Positions 13,234-27,700 of a DNA stretch of 64,000 nucleotides are shown here, piece by piece (within the stretch, counting starts at the first letter, position 1; every line of letters begins with the position of its first letter). The stretch comes from Membranipora membranacea. Its lineage: Eukaryota; Bryozoa; Gymnolaemata; Cheilostomatida; Membraniporidae. Below the pieces are notes generated by a model. The model did not search any database. It worked only from the letters and a program-made list of their open reading frames with translations, and was not told the origin of the DNA. The stretch spans positions 13,952,001-14,016,000 of the forward strand of contig OU612065.1 in the NCBI GenBank assembly GCA_914767715.1, written 5' to 3'. Made by a program: the position numbers and the translations under genes.

Positions 13234-14022
13234 GTCTATTCCAAAACCTGGGATTTTGGCAGTGTTTGACTGCCCCCCTTGAGATTTGTTGTTTTGTTGT
13301 TTGAAGGTATTTCATGGTTTAGAAGACACATCCAACTTTCATGGTCTCTGGAGTCAAAAGAGATTTGGACAGCACTTCCCTGAGTATTCTGTTTGAAAGA
13401 CTACCTCCTAAGCTGCTCATACATACCTCCTCTGATGGATTCAGTCACCTGTAGCTCTTTCAGCAAACAATTTCAGTTCAAAAATCTTTTTAAATCAGGC
13501 GCAGATGCGGATAAATTCAGAGAGAGCCAATGTTTATAAACTGATTCAGGGCCGTAGTATTTTTACAAATGAAGAAGTTCTGAGGCTTTGTGATTTAATT
13601 ATTGTCAGGATTTCCGATTGGTTGCAATTGAAATACAAGGCATTTCATTGGTTTATACATTGGTTGTATTTCCTTAATTTTTATAGTACGGACACATCAT
13701 GAAAAAACCTGAAAGTGTTTATAAACATCGGCTCTCTCTGAATTTATCTGCGTCTGCGCATGATTTCAAAAGATCTTTGAACTGAAATTGTTTGCTGAAA
13801 GAGCTACACTACAGGTGACTAAATCCATCAGATGAGGTGTGTATGAGCAGCTTTAGGAGGTAGTCTTTCAAACAGAATACTCAGGGAAGTGCTGTCCAAA
13901 TTTCTTTTGACTCCAGAGACATTAAAGTTGGATGTGTCTTCTAAACCATGAAATACCTTAAAACAACAAAAACTCAAGGGGGACAGTCAAACATTGCCAA
14001 AATTTCAGGTTTTGGAGTAGTC
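13234..14022. repeat. Large foldback (inverted repeat) element, two arms of about 308 bp
   Basis: Positions 13234-13541 and 13717-14022 are imperfect reverse complements of each other over their whole length, by eye at least 85-90 percent identical. They share, in opposite orientation, tracts such as GTATTTCATGGTTTAGAAGA and TCAGAGAGAGCC. The 175-bp spacer is AT-rich and does not resemble the arms. No convincing protein is encoded; the small ORF at 13505-13702 crosses arm and spacer. The structure fits a foldback-type non-autonomous DNA transposon. The arms have diverged with small indels, so it is not recent. Confidence 0.85.
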
Positions 14023-15733
14023 TCAATGACCACCCAGGTAAAACAACTTTGGTACAAACATACATTGCTCTCTTCTGTGCTTTAAACTCCATACTCAATT
14101 ATTGCAGACCTCAGTTGCAATGATCAGTAAAGTAGAACAATTTACACCAATCTCAACTGTAATCGATTGTCTTCCAATTCCAAAATCTACCAATATATAA
14201 GTTTCCCGCCACTAGTATAACCCATCAATCCTAAAAACTTAGATTTTAATCGATGGAGGTAGATTAGGACAAACATCCAAGATTCTTTTGCAGGAACTAT
14301 GCCACTGACCCTAAGGTCGTTTGATGAGTCGAGTATTACTGCTTCTGTTAATGATATCAATGCGCTGAGAGTTTCTTAAACCCTTGGCTTTGCTTTGCCT
14401 TTGATATGCTATGGAAAAAGATTATTCAACTAGAAATGGAATTTATATATCTTATCCACATTATTAGATCAGTATTTTGTTGATATATTTGGTAATTAAT
14501 GAAAAAAAACATGTTTTGTTTTATATGCTGCTATTTTTAATGCGCAATGATATGTATATATTGTCAGTGACATGCCTGCACAGTAACCAGACTTCCACTC
14601 CCTCACTTTAACTACACAATTCAATGATAACCATTCAGGAGCATGTGCCATGATACTTAACTACATCTGCAATGGTACTACTTTGATAGATGGTGACATG
14701 GTTGGTATCTAAGTTTGCAATAAGTCATGTAAGATTCTTGTGTTCTATTATTTAGAAGTTGGAAAAAGGAGAGCAGAGAGGTGGTAAAAAAAGTGTTTAA
14801 TAGATACATACAGTACTCACTTTCTTGCTAGTATTGAGTTTGATAGATTCATGACCACTCCTCATTTCATCATAGGTATCAAGGATAGCTGTGTTATGGT
14901 GAAATTTGCCTATGTAGCTGTACATAAATCAGTCTTAGTTAGCAATACACCTTGGTAATACTGGTAGGCCTAACTAATTGCACCAAACCAGATACCTTAT
15001 TCCACCCTGATAGGTCATGGTTATGACATGCACTAGGCTAGTTCAAATTGTGCGGAAAGGAACTTATTTGACAATATTCAAGATAGAATAGCTAGGTATT
15101 GAGAGTGCTAGGTTCAAGAGAGTTGGAAGAATTATGAATTCCTTGGCACTCGATCTGACGCGTCATCAGGCACTATCAAGTTAGGCCAATGGGACAAGCA
15201 TGTGATCATTAAATAATTTAGATCTTTATGAGTGGAGCACTGTCCCATCAGTTATCCACTGTTATACTACACCCCCTGACTAAGCTAAGAACCCATCAGG
15301 ATGCCTATTTTGCAGGCGCCGGATGTCTGTGTGTTGCATCCGGTGATTGCCAAATAGTCCTCCGATTGCATTAAATGCAACTGGACACAAATTCGGCGGA
15401 GTAGGATGGGTTCGTAACAGGTGGAAGATGGTTTGTAGACACTCATCACTTGGGGGCGAAAAACCCACCCAGACGGGTAATTTTCATAAGCAGATGGCCC
15501 TTTTACATAGATGTGTGGAGAAGGCCATTCACCGGACACATTTTAAGCACAACACCCTCCCCTCTGGCTGGGTTTGCAGGAAGATCAAATTATGTCAAAA
15601 GAGAATAGATTGGTCAATAGCATTTATTGATGGATATGCAAATTTAATTTTTTGCAGGATGAAAGCTACAGATGAAATTCATGCATATCTAAACTGTGCT
15701 GACTTCTCCGGATAGCAGTCTCTCGTTGACAAC
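14023..15733. other. Intergenic region between PRIM2 and the LRR gene
   Basis: PRIM2 (minus) and the LRR gene (plus) are divergent, so this stretch and the foldback element before it should hold their promoters. I see no conserved coding exon. An ORF at 15347-15715 has no family resemblance. A short imperfect hairpin (CCGGATG...GCATCCGG) lies near 15317-15341. Confidence 0.4.
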
Positions 15734-18700
15734 ATGAAGATTAACGGGGATGTACGTATTAGATCAAACTCACTCTTAGAGTTCACGTTTAATACGCATT
15801 AATGCATATTAGAACTGGGTTTGGTTTTTTTCTCCTACAGAAATATTTCAAAGTGATTTACCTATCTTATGAGAACCCACAGTCATATTGAACTAATCTG
15901 AAGCTTCAAGGTCCACCAGCAATTTGTCTGCTGAAGTTGATAAATGTGTCAAAGCATGCTGTAGTTGAAATGGAAACCTTTCTCCAAGATGACTCAACGT
16001 TTTATTTCTATGTAGCTTTTTAAGTAGAACAAATACTACACACCTATGGATCAGTCGCATTCACAAAATTACATGGGAAGGTTAAGCCAAACCATTCTGG
16101 TTCCATATCACTGACATGACATACAAAACTAAGACAGTAAGAATGACTAAATCAATCCCTTTTCCTTTGGACTTTAATGGTAAAAGTGATTATAAAACTG
16201 GATTGTTGCTGGTGTTTTACAGCTTGTAAGAAGTCAGTCAAAGGAGAGTGTGATCCAAACTCTACAGTATGTAGACCTCTCTAAACTTGATATCTGTGAG
16301 TATACAACGAGTCATAAATCACTCATAAGGCCTGATCAAAATCAGTAAACACTGAACATACTAATAATGGTGAACACCTCCTTTTTCTTTATATTATAGT
16401 TATCATATAAACATAATCAGTTGAAATGAGTTTCTATTTACAACAAACACATTTTTGTGTTGACTTAATTAAGCTCAGACTCAACAAAGACCTTTGAAAG
16501 GTCATGTATTGTATTGTGATTGTAATAGTGGTCAAAAGCAACTTTTGATCTGATTGAAAGAACCGTGTGGATAAGATTTTGTCACTATTCACAACATTAA
16601 GTTATTGTCTACATTTGCTGCCCTCGGCATCAAATCTACATGAAGCAGATTGTGTGCTCTATAAAAGAAGTTGTATTAACTGAACTACTGTCTTTTTTAT
16701 TCAGACCAGTTAGTACTTATGTACCTATGTATCTTTCGCCTAATAATAGGTAATATGTGTTATTGCAGATGTTCTCGAGAAATTGTCACTCATAAAAAGA
16801 GTGCAGATATTGGATATAAGTCATAACCATATCGAAAGCATCACTACAAATGTAGAACAGTGTCCTCAACTTTGGTCTCTAAATATCAGCGACAACAAGG
16901 TTAGATTTTATAATTCTATCTTCTGTAACTGTGACAATCCAGATATTATAAACATTTGGTGAGATGAGAATGCCCAAAACATGCTGATCATTTCTCTGAT
17001 CATGATAGCTGTTTTGTATTACAACAATGGTACTTTTATAAGTAACAATGGGTCATCCTTTCTTTGTTTTTCTCAGTTTACAAGTCATTTGCTTGATATA
17101 TCCACAGAGTAATATATCCTTACTCAGTGATATATTGATCCTGTTGAGATGAGTAACTATAGAGCAGTAAACAACCAGCGAGAAACGCAATAAATACTTC
17201 CTGATGTGAAAACAACTTTGCAACATATTTGCATTTCAGCTCAAAATAATTCTGTCAAACAAATTACAAGTTATTATCCCAGACTTTATGAGTTTGATCC
17301 GCCTTCAGTTTATGTCCTCAGTGTGTAAATATTTGTAACCTTAGACACAGGCTGTCACTGAAATTTAAAAGTGCTTTGCTTTCATTTCTTGAGGACAGTG
17401 TGTCTTTTCATGATACTTTATCTGGTTAGGAATTTTAACTATAGCCTAGTACTTACCTAAATATGATCATTATTGGTTTTGTATCAACTCAAAATACATA
17501 ATTCAATCACTTATCGTTTATTTTAGGTGCGATGCTTAGATGGATTTGGGAGATTTGTTGCTGTAGGAACATTAGACCTTTCAGGAAATCAATTATCATG
17601 GTCTGAACTGGCAAAGATTAAACACCTTCATATATTGGATTTACGTCTTCATGGCAACACCCAGCTGGAAAGAGATCCATATTGTGAGTTACTATAATAT
17701 AGCCCCTATTGTGATATCTAGTAACATGTCACCATAGTCAAACTAAAATACAGCAACTGATTGGTCTGAACTGACCAGACTATAGGACTTAATTTCTATG
17801 CCATGTGACATTATTAGTTCATAGTTGAGATCAATGTAAAATGCCCAGACATAATTATTATTTCCTGCTCTCAAGGCTGGTAGCAATTTACCAATAGCCA
17901 GTGGCACTTGGCAAGGTTTTGTTTGACGACCATAAACCTTATTATTCACATGCTTTGCAGGGTCAAACATTGTTCCATTTTCGGATATTGATGCTGATAA
18001 AGCTACTTGTTCAATACACACAACGCTTAAAGTTCAATAGCTCACTATCATATTTTAATTGAAGTTTAATTATTACATTAGTCTAACAAAGCCTTAAATT
18101 GGATATGTATTCAAATGCATGGTTGTATTTACTGATAATGAGACCATAACATTGATTGAGATAATCGATGCTGATCTTGCATTTATGGTAAAACATATTT
18201 ACATGACCCAGCTAAAGTTTGTTGTTGCTAATGTATGGATTAAAAATTTGGTATTTCATGGTGATATCAATACATACATACTAACTTGACTGTACTGAAC
18301 ATTATTTTTGATAATTTTTGTAACCATCAATGCTCATTTCCTCTCTGTGTTGACTTAAGATTTTGGAGATAATTTACGCCCATGATTGACAGCCATTCAA
18401 TTTTGTCTACGCAATTCTGTTCGTTTTTTAATTATCTACCATATTGTGTACACATACTGGTTCAATTTTTGATTATCTATTGTAGATCGAGTGCATGTGA
18501 TTGACTGCCTCCCTCATGTATGGATGCTGGATGGACGCCTCATTACATGTAAGTAAATCTCTAAAAGCAATCATTGCTCTTCTAATAGGGCAGCTTTACC
18601 AGGCTGCTCCTTAGCTTTTATTTCCAAAATCACTGAGTCAAGCTGGATGAAGCGTCTGAGGCATTTAAAAGTATTACACTACACCACTATCACTACATAC

Positions 18701-21700
18701 TTTGTAAGCCTCAATGATCTGATTCCGGTACAACCGTATCCCAGCCTCTGCTTCTGAGGTCTACCATGGTCCATAACAATAACCAGCATAGCCTCTCTAG
18801 ATGGTACCTTAATAGACCTAGGAGTCTCTAACTTCTTGGTCTGACTATCATCACTTTTATAGTCCATAATATACTGTGCGGTGGGGGGGGGGGGGGTTGC
18901 TGTTGCTATTTAATATTTTAATTCCTTGTTTTTATCTTTCAATAGCTGCTGAGAGGATACAAGTTAAATCATTCTTCGATGAGTCAGCTGTATCCGAACG
19001 ACCAGTGGTAAGTAGAATCACAAGTATACCTATATATCTGGTCATGTCTGAAGCTCTTCCAGCATATCTCTAGCATCGCGATGAGATAGCTATGTTTTAT
19101 TCTCTCTGGGCAAAAATTTTTTTAATGCTTGATCTGTGTAGTGAAACGAAAATTGTATGTGCAGCCATCATGCATTATTCTATCATGCTACAGTGAAGCT
19201 GTGTGAGCCACTCCTCTTCTTAATAGTACCAAATTGTGGAGATCATTTTATATATTAATTCCATTGTCTGTTATTTCAATATCAGTATCAGAAATTTTAA
19301 CCCAGTTATTACTGCTTTGTCAATTTTAGCGTCACAAGCTTACTCAGAAGTGTTTTCTCCCGTCAAATCAGAGGAACAGAGATGTCAGTGGCGTATTCGG
19401 AGAAAAGGTACTGTTGTGTTGCTTCTCTCACTCTGTAATATATACCAATACTCTTTTAGGTACCTTGTTTGCAGAGTGACATGTGCACAATGTCAAGCCA
19501 TGGATAAAGTACATTTGGTACCATTAAGCCTTTAAGATCTGTGCAGGTGTTGCACTTTAGTAACATTTATTTGTATTTTCTAACAGAACAAATATTTCAT
19601 TCGATTTTAGAATGAACTTGTAAATTTCTCTTTTTGACATTCGCTGTCTTGGCAGCTGACATATGGCATGATTCAGCTGTGAAACTCAACCCTAGTTAAA
19701 CAGGAAATTTAGTATATACCACTTCAATCTTTAAGAAAATTAAACCATAATGCAATTTTCAAGTTTGAGCTTCATCATACTATTGATTGGTTTTTTTTTT
19801 ATTATTGCAGGTTGTACACCTGATGACACGATTCCCAAAACAAGACATAGCCAACATAGATCTCGATAGGAGGCGACTGAAATACCTCTCTGAAAATATT
19901 GCTCATGATATATCTATACAATCCAAGATACGCTACTGGTAATGAGTTGGAATATCAACTTTCTATATCTGTCTATTATTTACATGGAGGCTTGAAATGT
20001 TTGATACTTGATGCTAGAATCAAATTTCAAAATTAATAAGTCTATCTCTACCTCATCCTGGTCTTGGTAAGATAATGTCAATGTAATATGATTTTAAGAT
20101 TTAGGCCCTAGACCAACGATTGTTGGATATAATCATATCAATCATAATTTTTCATTTTTTCAGTCGGCAGCACAGAGTCAGGGAAATGTCTGAAATCTTT
20201 CTAGTTGAGCTTCTGGAGGCCAGAAAATCTGACGCTCAGAGATGCAATATGTTCATCATTTTACTTCTGGTTAGTGTGGTGAAATAAGTTTCGGATACAT
20301 TTAGTCTTAATGTGGAATCACTTACATGTAGAATCACTTACATGTATCTCATTGGGAAAATGTGTTTTGATTTGCGTTGCACCTTTGATCAGATTTATAA
20401 CTCCGTGTGAGAATTGAAATTTATGGACTTCCATAGAGTTACCTGATTTATCTTTCTTGTTTTCAGACCTCTATGGAGTTTGCTATTCCTGACAGTCTTA
20501 TTAAAGAGACTCTGGAGCTAATGAAGCTGGATAAGTTTGGGTGAGTACCTACTTTTTTTGAAGAATATTTTTCATTCGATTTCAGAAGGTATTACTGTCA
20601 AATACATAATGATTTATCATATACACCCAACAGCAACAGCAAAATAAGTATACAAACACCATAAATGGTATATCTGATAAATAATGATGATTGTTCAATG
20701 ACCATCATGCGACTCTGAGTTGCATCTGTCTGTGTAAAAGTTTATTCTAGATAAACATCCACAGGATTTTTGGTGATTTCAGGATTTTCTACAGAGGAAA
20801 CAAATAGAAATGGTTTGTTGGTATTTTATTCATATTTAAAGGGCAACCAAGGTTTCGCAGCGACGCATTTATAGGTAGTAAATTATGTTCGAGGCAGCAT
20901 CATCTAAGCTAAGCTGGGTAACACTTCAATTTAGGGGAGGTTCCAAGACATTTCTGTTATGATGATAGAGTACAGGCTAAATAATAACAGGAACAGGAAA
21001 CTGCTCTGAGGTATTCTATTTTAGCTGAGTTTGAGTACCTGATGGATGAAATGTTTCCCAATAACTCTGGCTGAATAATCATCCGAATTAGATTTGGTCT
21101 TTTTTCCTATTTCCCTATATGCAGAAGGTGCAATCTGCTATCAATCAATGAGAACATGTTTGAAACCTTGGTTGCCCTTTAAGTATATTTTGATATAAAT
21201 AGGGTGACGGGTGTCTGCAGAAAGGGTCAGAATGTCTACGATTCTCTCATCTCATATTTGGTTTTTCATGACTACTATCATCCATTTTTACACATATCTA
21301 TAATATTATTATCTATCATTGTAATATTCAGCATGACGCTGCTTTCCTTTCCAGCACAAAGTTTCATATTTATGGTCTCTCTTACCTATCTATCTATCTA
21401 TCCGGCAGGTGCTTTGCATCCATCGATATCGGCTGAATATTCATCGCTTCTGCTTTTTCTCATGGTCATCCTTCCAAATTATGATGAAGTAAATTAGCAT
21501 GAGTCAATGAGCCTAAGGACTCTATTGAGGAACTATTTGAGAGTCATTGGGATTTTAGTTATTAGCCAACTATAGATTCATTTTGATAATCTCAAGATAT
21601 TGCATGCAGGGTTGTGGTGAATTAATGTTGTTGAACCAATCTATTGTGATTTTGTTAGAAAATGGGGGCAGTTGCTGAGATTCTGTGATTTTCATAAAAA

Positions 21701-24700
21701 CTTTGGGTATATGGTATATGATTTGTAACTGCATAAAAGTGAGACTTGTACATATTGAGATGTTTATATATGGGTTGTAGAAATGTTGGTGCTATGGAGG
21801 TGTTTGCACTGCCTCAATCCAAGCGTGCTTTGGTAGCTGGAGTTCTGCTGAGTGCAGTTAAAATAGAGCGGGTGGAAAAGCAGGTGAGCCTATGACGGTC
21901 CACAGTTACCATAAACCATATACCATATACCATATTAATGTAACTTTACTCTGTGTAGCCAATACAAAAACTGATAACTCTATATTTTGCATATTTTTTC
22001 ACTCTTCCCTTCATATCGTGATCTAATTCAAACATATACGTAAATTGTGTTCTTAAATAGATTGGTTTCTCATTCAATATGATGCAGTGCTGATGTTCAA
22101 TTCGCGAGTGCTCACTTCAGATTCTGCTTAACTGGATTCTAAATGTTTGTCAAGCTGTATAAAATCAGTAAATGTTGTGAGCTGAATTTAATTAAGTCCC
22201 TTTGTGATGTTCAAGACACAAAAAGTGTTCTTAATTCTATCTTCATTTAGACTGGAGGGTTGTATGACAAGCTGTACCTCAGTATGAACTATCTGCTGAC
22301 AGAATGTATTAAGTCTGCATCTGGCCATCGGTCCAATGTCACTGGAATGTAAGAGTTACTCATTCATTCTTTTCTTTATATCCCTTTCATGACTACTGTT
22401 CAGAAATCACTAATACTGGATGTTGTATGATATTGAGGGCTCAATGATTTTACACCATTATCAGTACGACAACAGCGTGTCATATTATATTTGATTTACA
22501 CAAATTATTTTTCCTCATTAATAGATATAAGCAGTATCGCTCACTGTTAGCCGCGGAAGTGGTTTTACTGATGTGCTATGTACCTTCATTTGCTGAATAT
22601 CTACAAAAAGAACCAGGTTAGTAAGAGCTGGTATTGGTTCATCCAGTCCAGCCAAGGAGTTAGAGGCTAACACCTTGGTTCAGCGCTGCTGGAACATGTC
22701 ATAAAGATGCTAGCTGATTTCTAAAGAGTTGTCTTCCAAATATCAAAGAGCAGATAACTGGCAATTCACGATCATATTTAAAAAGATAGTATACATGTTC
22801 ATATTCATCTATGTAATCTATGTAAAAACATTTTACATAGTCTCATGTGCTAACACAGCAGTTTATGCAGTGTGGTAACTCTCTTGGGGTGTCATGTTAT
22901 TGTTTGTATTTTTAAGGAGTCATGTCCCTTGTGACATCTGCGACATGTGACACTCAAGTCATAACTAATGTCTCAACGCTCAAAGATACCCTGACTATGC
23001 AAGAGGTATGGTATAAAATATATTTTATAGTCCTCTAGTATGAATTTGGTAATTTAACACCCTCAATTAGAATGAATCATGTACTAATATTTTGTGTACA
23101 AATGTACAAATTCTGCTCACTGCTACTCATTCATTCTAGGTGGAAGAAGAGGAACAGATCAAATCTATAGGACAATTTGTACAGTCAGCTGTGATGATTT
23201 ATCTTGCCAAATCTTCAGGAAAAGCTTCACCGTCTAAAACTCAACTTCAGGAAGAAAAACTGTTGGTAAGAAATAAGACCCTATTCAAGAAAATTCTAGG
23301 TGACATGTGACTTCAACCTGTCTATGTATATTTCATTTCATGTAAATCTGATGGGTTATTTTATTCTTATACATCTTTAAACATTCCAGACAAAGAAGCC
23401 TCTACCCAAGAGACCAATGTCAGGTCCTGTTTTCTCATCAAGTTATCACACAAAAGGTCAGACAAGCCCAGACAGAAGACCACCTCGAATAACTAGTGCA
23501 AAACCCAAACCTACCAGACAACCAGGTTAGTTAGTTGGTTCTTTTGTGGCAGAGTGTGCATGGTGTGCTTGTTATTATCCTCAATCATCACTATCATAAG
23601 ATTTGTATCCTTCACTCCAATAGGAGCAAATGAAGCAAGCTGTTGCTTTTGTGACATCTCAATCATTCATTGCAGACGTTGGTGAGATAGTTCTCACAGC
23701 TCCCCAGTGTTTGGCTAGAATAGTATCTCTTCCGCAGCCTGGCATAGCCTTAGTTCTGCTAGAAATGATCCCTGTCAATGGGGCCATGAGCTCAAAGTCT
23801 AAATCTTTTGAAGAGCATTATGCATACATCGATACACAAGAGCTTATTTGGGATGCAGGGAAATCTTATTGGAAACCCAGAGGCACAATCGGAAACAGGT
23901 ATGATCATGGATATGACTTTGCTTTTTCATTCACACACTATGTATGAATTTTATGTTGAAACTTTTTATTGCTCTAAAATTCAGATAAAAATTATCCTCC
24001 TCTGAAAGTCATTAAAGGAATTTAGATGTCGATCATTTGCCAATAATGCTCATTTAGTTAGAAAATGCTCGTGTGGTATGGGGATATGGAGCAGTTGAAA
24101 GCTTTCCTACAATTTTTAATTCGAAATATACAGTTGTTCTACTTATATTCTACTTATATTCTACTTTATATTCTACTTATATTCTCTACTGTGACTTTAA
24201 AACGATGTGTTGATAATCAGTTTTATAGAGTTAATGATATTGTAGAGTCACTTTGCACTATGTACAAGATATCGACACTGAAGTTGGACAGATAGAATAT
24301 TGCCACCATTCTGTTGGTGCAGGAAGAGCAACTCCAATCACAGTACCACAGGTAAGCATTATGCACTACAAATAGGACTTGAACCTTTTCAACTGTATGT
24401 ATGCATCAACAAGGGATCTTCTCAACATTGTATAATTTGATATCGTATAATGCAAAGAGTTTTTAATATGACTTTTTCAGCCTTATGGTGATACTGCAGA
24501 CACTGCCAGTGTTGTCAGTACAAAAACTGCTCAGGAAATGCTGGCAATCAGTCCACGTAAACATCACGGAGCACATAGCCGCTCTTCATCTCCCACAATG
24601 GGCAGAGGACACTCATCACCAAAATCTGCTAGAAGAACGCCTGGCCCAGCCGCGGATGTGATCAAGGAAACTGAAGGGCTTGATGGTCTTACACTCACAG

Positions 24701-27700
24701 AACCTGATGAGAACATGAACAACAGTGCTACGACAATGTCTGTAAGTCTGCAGATCATTTTTACTTTTGCAGTCAGTGTATGATTAAATATTTGTGGGTC
24801 TGGGAGGTAAACCTGTGATGAGAGCTTGTTCAATATATCTAGCAGTTCTAATAAACAACCATATTCACATATTCTAATCCAACAAGGTTCAAGTTACAAA
24901 CAACCGTCAGCCCTCTCCAGATATGCAAAGACCCGCCCAGCAGCTGAGTATCATACAATTTGGAGCCATGCCCTCGCCTAAGAAAAAAACAGAACCCACC
25001 GGGGAAGATCAACCAACACACAAAGAGGAAGATAGCACTACCAATCGTGAGATTGAACTTCAACCTGCATCCAACCCGCAAGGTAAAAATATGTCATGTG
25101 TGATAAGTCTTCAAACCATTTCTCTAGGCTGCGATGTTGCTATCTTAATCCATACCTAAAAGAAAATCTGCCGTTTTGTTGCCGTATTTGTTCATCAATA
25201 TACACTAACTCATTTACAGACACAATTGTCTTCTTGGAGGAAACCCTACCCAGAGGTTCTCCAATTCGCCTGCAACTTGTACAGCATCTTGATCGTAAGA
25301 CAATTCTTGTTTATACTGAACAGCACAACGGCTCAACACAGTGTAAGACCTCGGATAAGTCATTGCACTATGTTTGATCAATTTTATTAACCCTGTCCTG
25401 TTTTTATTACTAGAAGTTATATTGTGACATGTATGTTGTTTAGATATATCACCCCAGCCTAACTCTGCGGCGCCTCAGGTACCTGAGGGTGAGGGGAGAG
25501 ATGCTAACATCTCCTCACCTGTCAACTCAGCAGCTGAATATGAGGAGGATAATGCTGCTATGTCAAGTGATGATGAAGAGCTGGATAAACTTGCAAGAGA
25601 AGATCTCATTAGGGATATGCTGACAAATAACGGTAATCATTGCTTAATGCATAATGACTTTCTCACATAGTCGCTTCTCTATTACCAAATGTAATATATT
25701 TGTCAACTTTGATAGGATTCCTGTAACAATGTGAAGCTGTGAAAAACTGAATTTTTGCCTCTTTTTGTGGTTCAGGATTGTAGCCAGAAGCTCTATTCCT
25801 ATCAATGAATTCCGTGCTTCTGTGCTGTCGGAACCTTGTTAGATCTGTGGTGACTATTTGTGATCTCTAATTTTCTCTATCAATTCCATAACAGTTGTAT
25901 TGCATGTTTATGTTCTAATCACTTATGAAGATATGGAATCTTGATTGCAGCCCAGTCTAATGAAGGTAAATTCAAATTTACGGAATCAGGTGTGGTGACC
26001 CCTGCATTAGCAAATCCTAATTTCAATCAACAGCTTTTTATTAGTTTAGGCAGAGCTTTCACTATTATGTATAACAAAACTTGTCCCAGTTCAACTAAAA
26101 CAATCAACTATGGGTACAAACTATACAATACTAACTATATTACATATATAATCACCTTTAGATTTGGAAAGAAGCATATCAGAGAGGAATGTGGCGCCAA
26201 ATAACTCACCAGATATGAGAGCTTCTTATTCTATTAGCCGAGCCAGTAACCAAACCGCCAGCCAGTCCCGTCAACCCAGTGCCAGAATCAACTCAGTCTA
26301 CAGAATGCTCAAAGCACAGGATGAGAGAGAAGGATACAGGTACAACAATCATACTGTATAGCACCTATTCAATTCTATATAGATATTTTTCTTGTCATTT
26401 TTGCAAGCATACCATGTTTTGTTCACACAAATTCAAAGTCAAGTCAAGAAAACAGTTTTTTTAGGTCGAAGTTTTTTGTCCATACGTTGTTCAAAGACGT
26501 CACCTTTTATGTTACAGATCAGCACCTACGGGTTATAGATCATACCGACAGGGTACCCCTGATTACGGCAATGAAACATACTCACCATACATGCAGGAGA
26601 GGGCTCAGGAATGGGATATGAAAATTCATGATCCAGGTATGATAGATTACACTGGCACTAGATCACTTGCGCTTTGCTAATCGGTTAAAAGGAGCACCAA
26701 TTTGTACTCAGTCATAATGATAGTTCATGCTGAATTTTTTGAGTGAATTTTCTTTTCAGATGAGACTCCTAATGTCTCAGTTAAGTGGGCCAACCTGTGG
26801 ATGGGCGCAGGCAGAGATTTGCACCATGAGGAGATGAGGAAGAGACCCACCAGTGCTCATGTACCGGGCTGGAAGGATGGTCTGAAGGGAGCTCGCACCA
26901 GAAGTGCAAACACTATGAGGTGAGAGCAACTCAAAGCTTAGCTTATGTATATTAGTAGTAATATTTAAACTTTAAACATGGATTTTGAACCCAAGATACC
27001 CGACTATGACACAAAATGTTGTGGGAACAGAAAATCCACAATCTGCGAAATACATTCATGATCCATTATTGAGAAGGAGCATGAATTTTACAGCTTATCG
27101 TATTGTGGTATATTGAAGCAGTCACAATAGTTCCTCAAACATGTCTTAGGGGTACTAAGATCTCCTCTCTCTCTCATCGACTATCCATTTTTCTTTGTGA
27201 CTGCTCTTTAGATTCCGGCTTGCTGAATGGTCCCCATATAGTGAGGTATTGTTGTCACTGAACAATCTCCGATCAAAAATAAGATCATTGCGTCATCGGG
27301 TTAAAGATCGATCTTGCATGTACGATAAGTTGGGTATTTTTTATAAATAATTGCTTACCTACATCAGTCATAAAAATGCTCCATGCTTGAAGCTTTGAAT
27401 TCACCACCTGCCCATATGAGATCATTTGGACTGCCGATCACTCACAACAGTCTTTTTGTAATTAACTTACCTCTATTCTGTGCTGCAACCATTGCTGCTT
27501 CCGCTCATTATACTATCATTCTTGCTCATCGCTCATCTAACAGCCCAAACCGGTTCATTGCTAGAGACCAGACCAAGGGGATCAAAGGCTCTGCATAAAC
27601 CCATGATAGTCTCAAAATAATGCTCGAATCCTGAGCTTCAATCACTGTTTCATAGCTGTCAGATCTATGACATAGATTGTAGGTTATCTAATATATAATA

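Noticed and set aside
14818-14880. Minus-strand MRSGHESIKLNTSKK ending at AAA/GTGAGT, considered as PRIM2 exon 1
   Set aside because: It ends in phase 0, but the acceptor at 12838 needs two carried bases. The donor is good, so it could still be untranslated or from another isoform, but I do not annotate it.
15347-15715. 122-residue plus-strand ORF upstream of the LRR gene
   Set aside because: No family motif, overlapping ORFs of similar size on the other strand, and no splice or promoter support.
23630-23672. 5' part of the ORF at 23630-23947 (MKQAVAFVTSQSF) as coding
   Set aside because: The preceding exon's phase joins correctly at the acceptor TTGCAG at about 23672, giving DVGEIVLTAPQ. 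The earlier part is probably intron.
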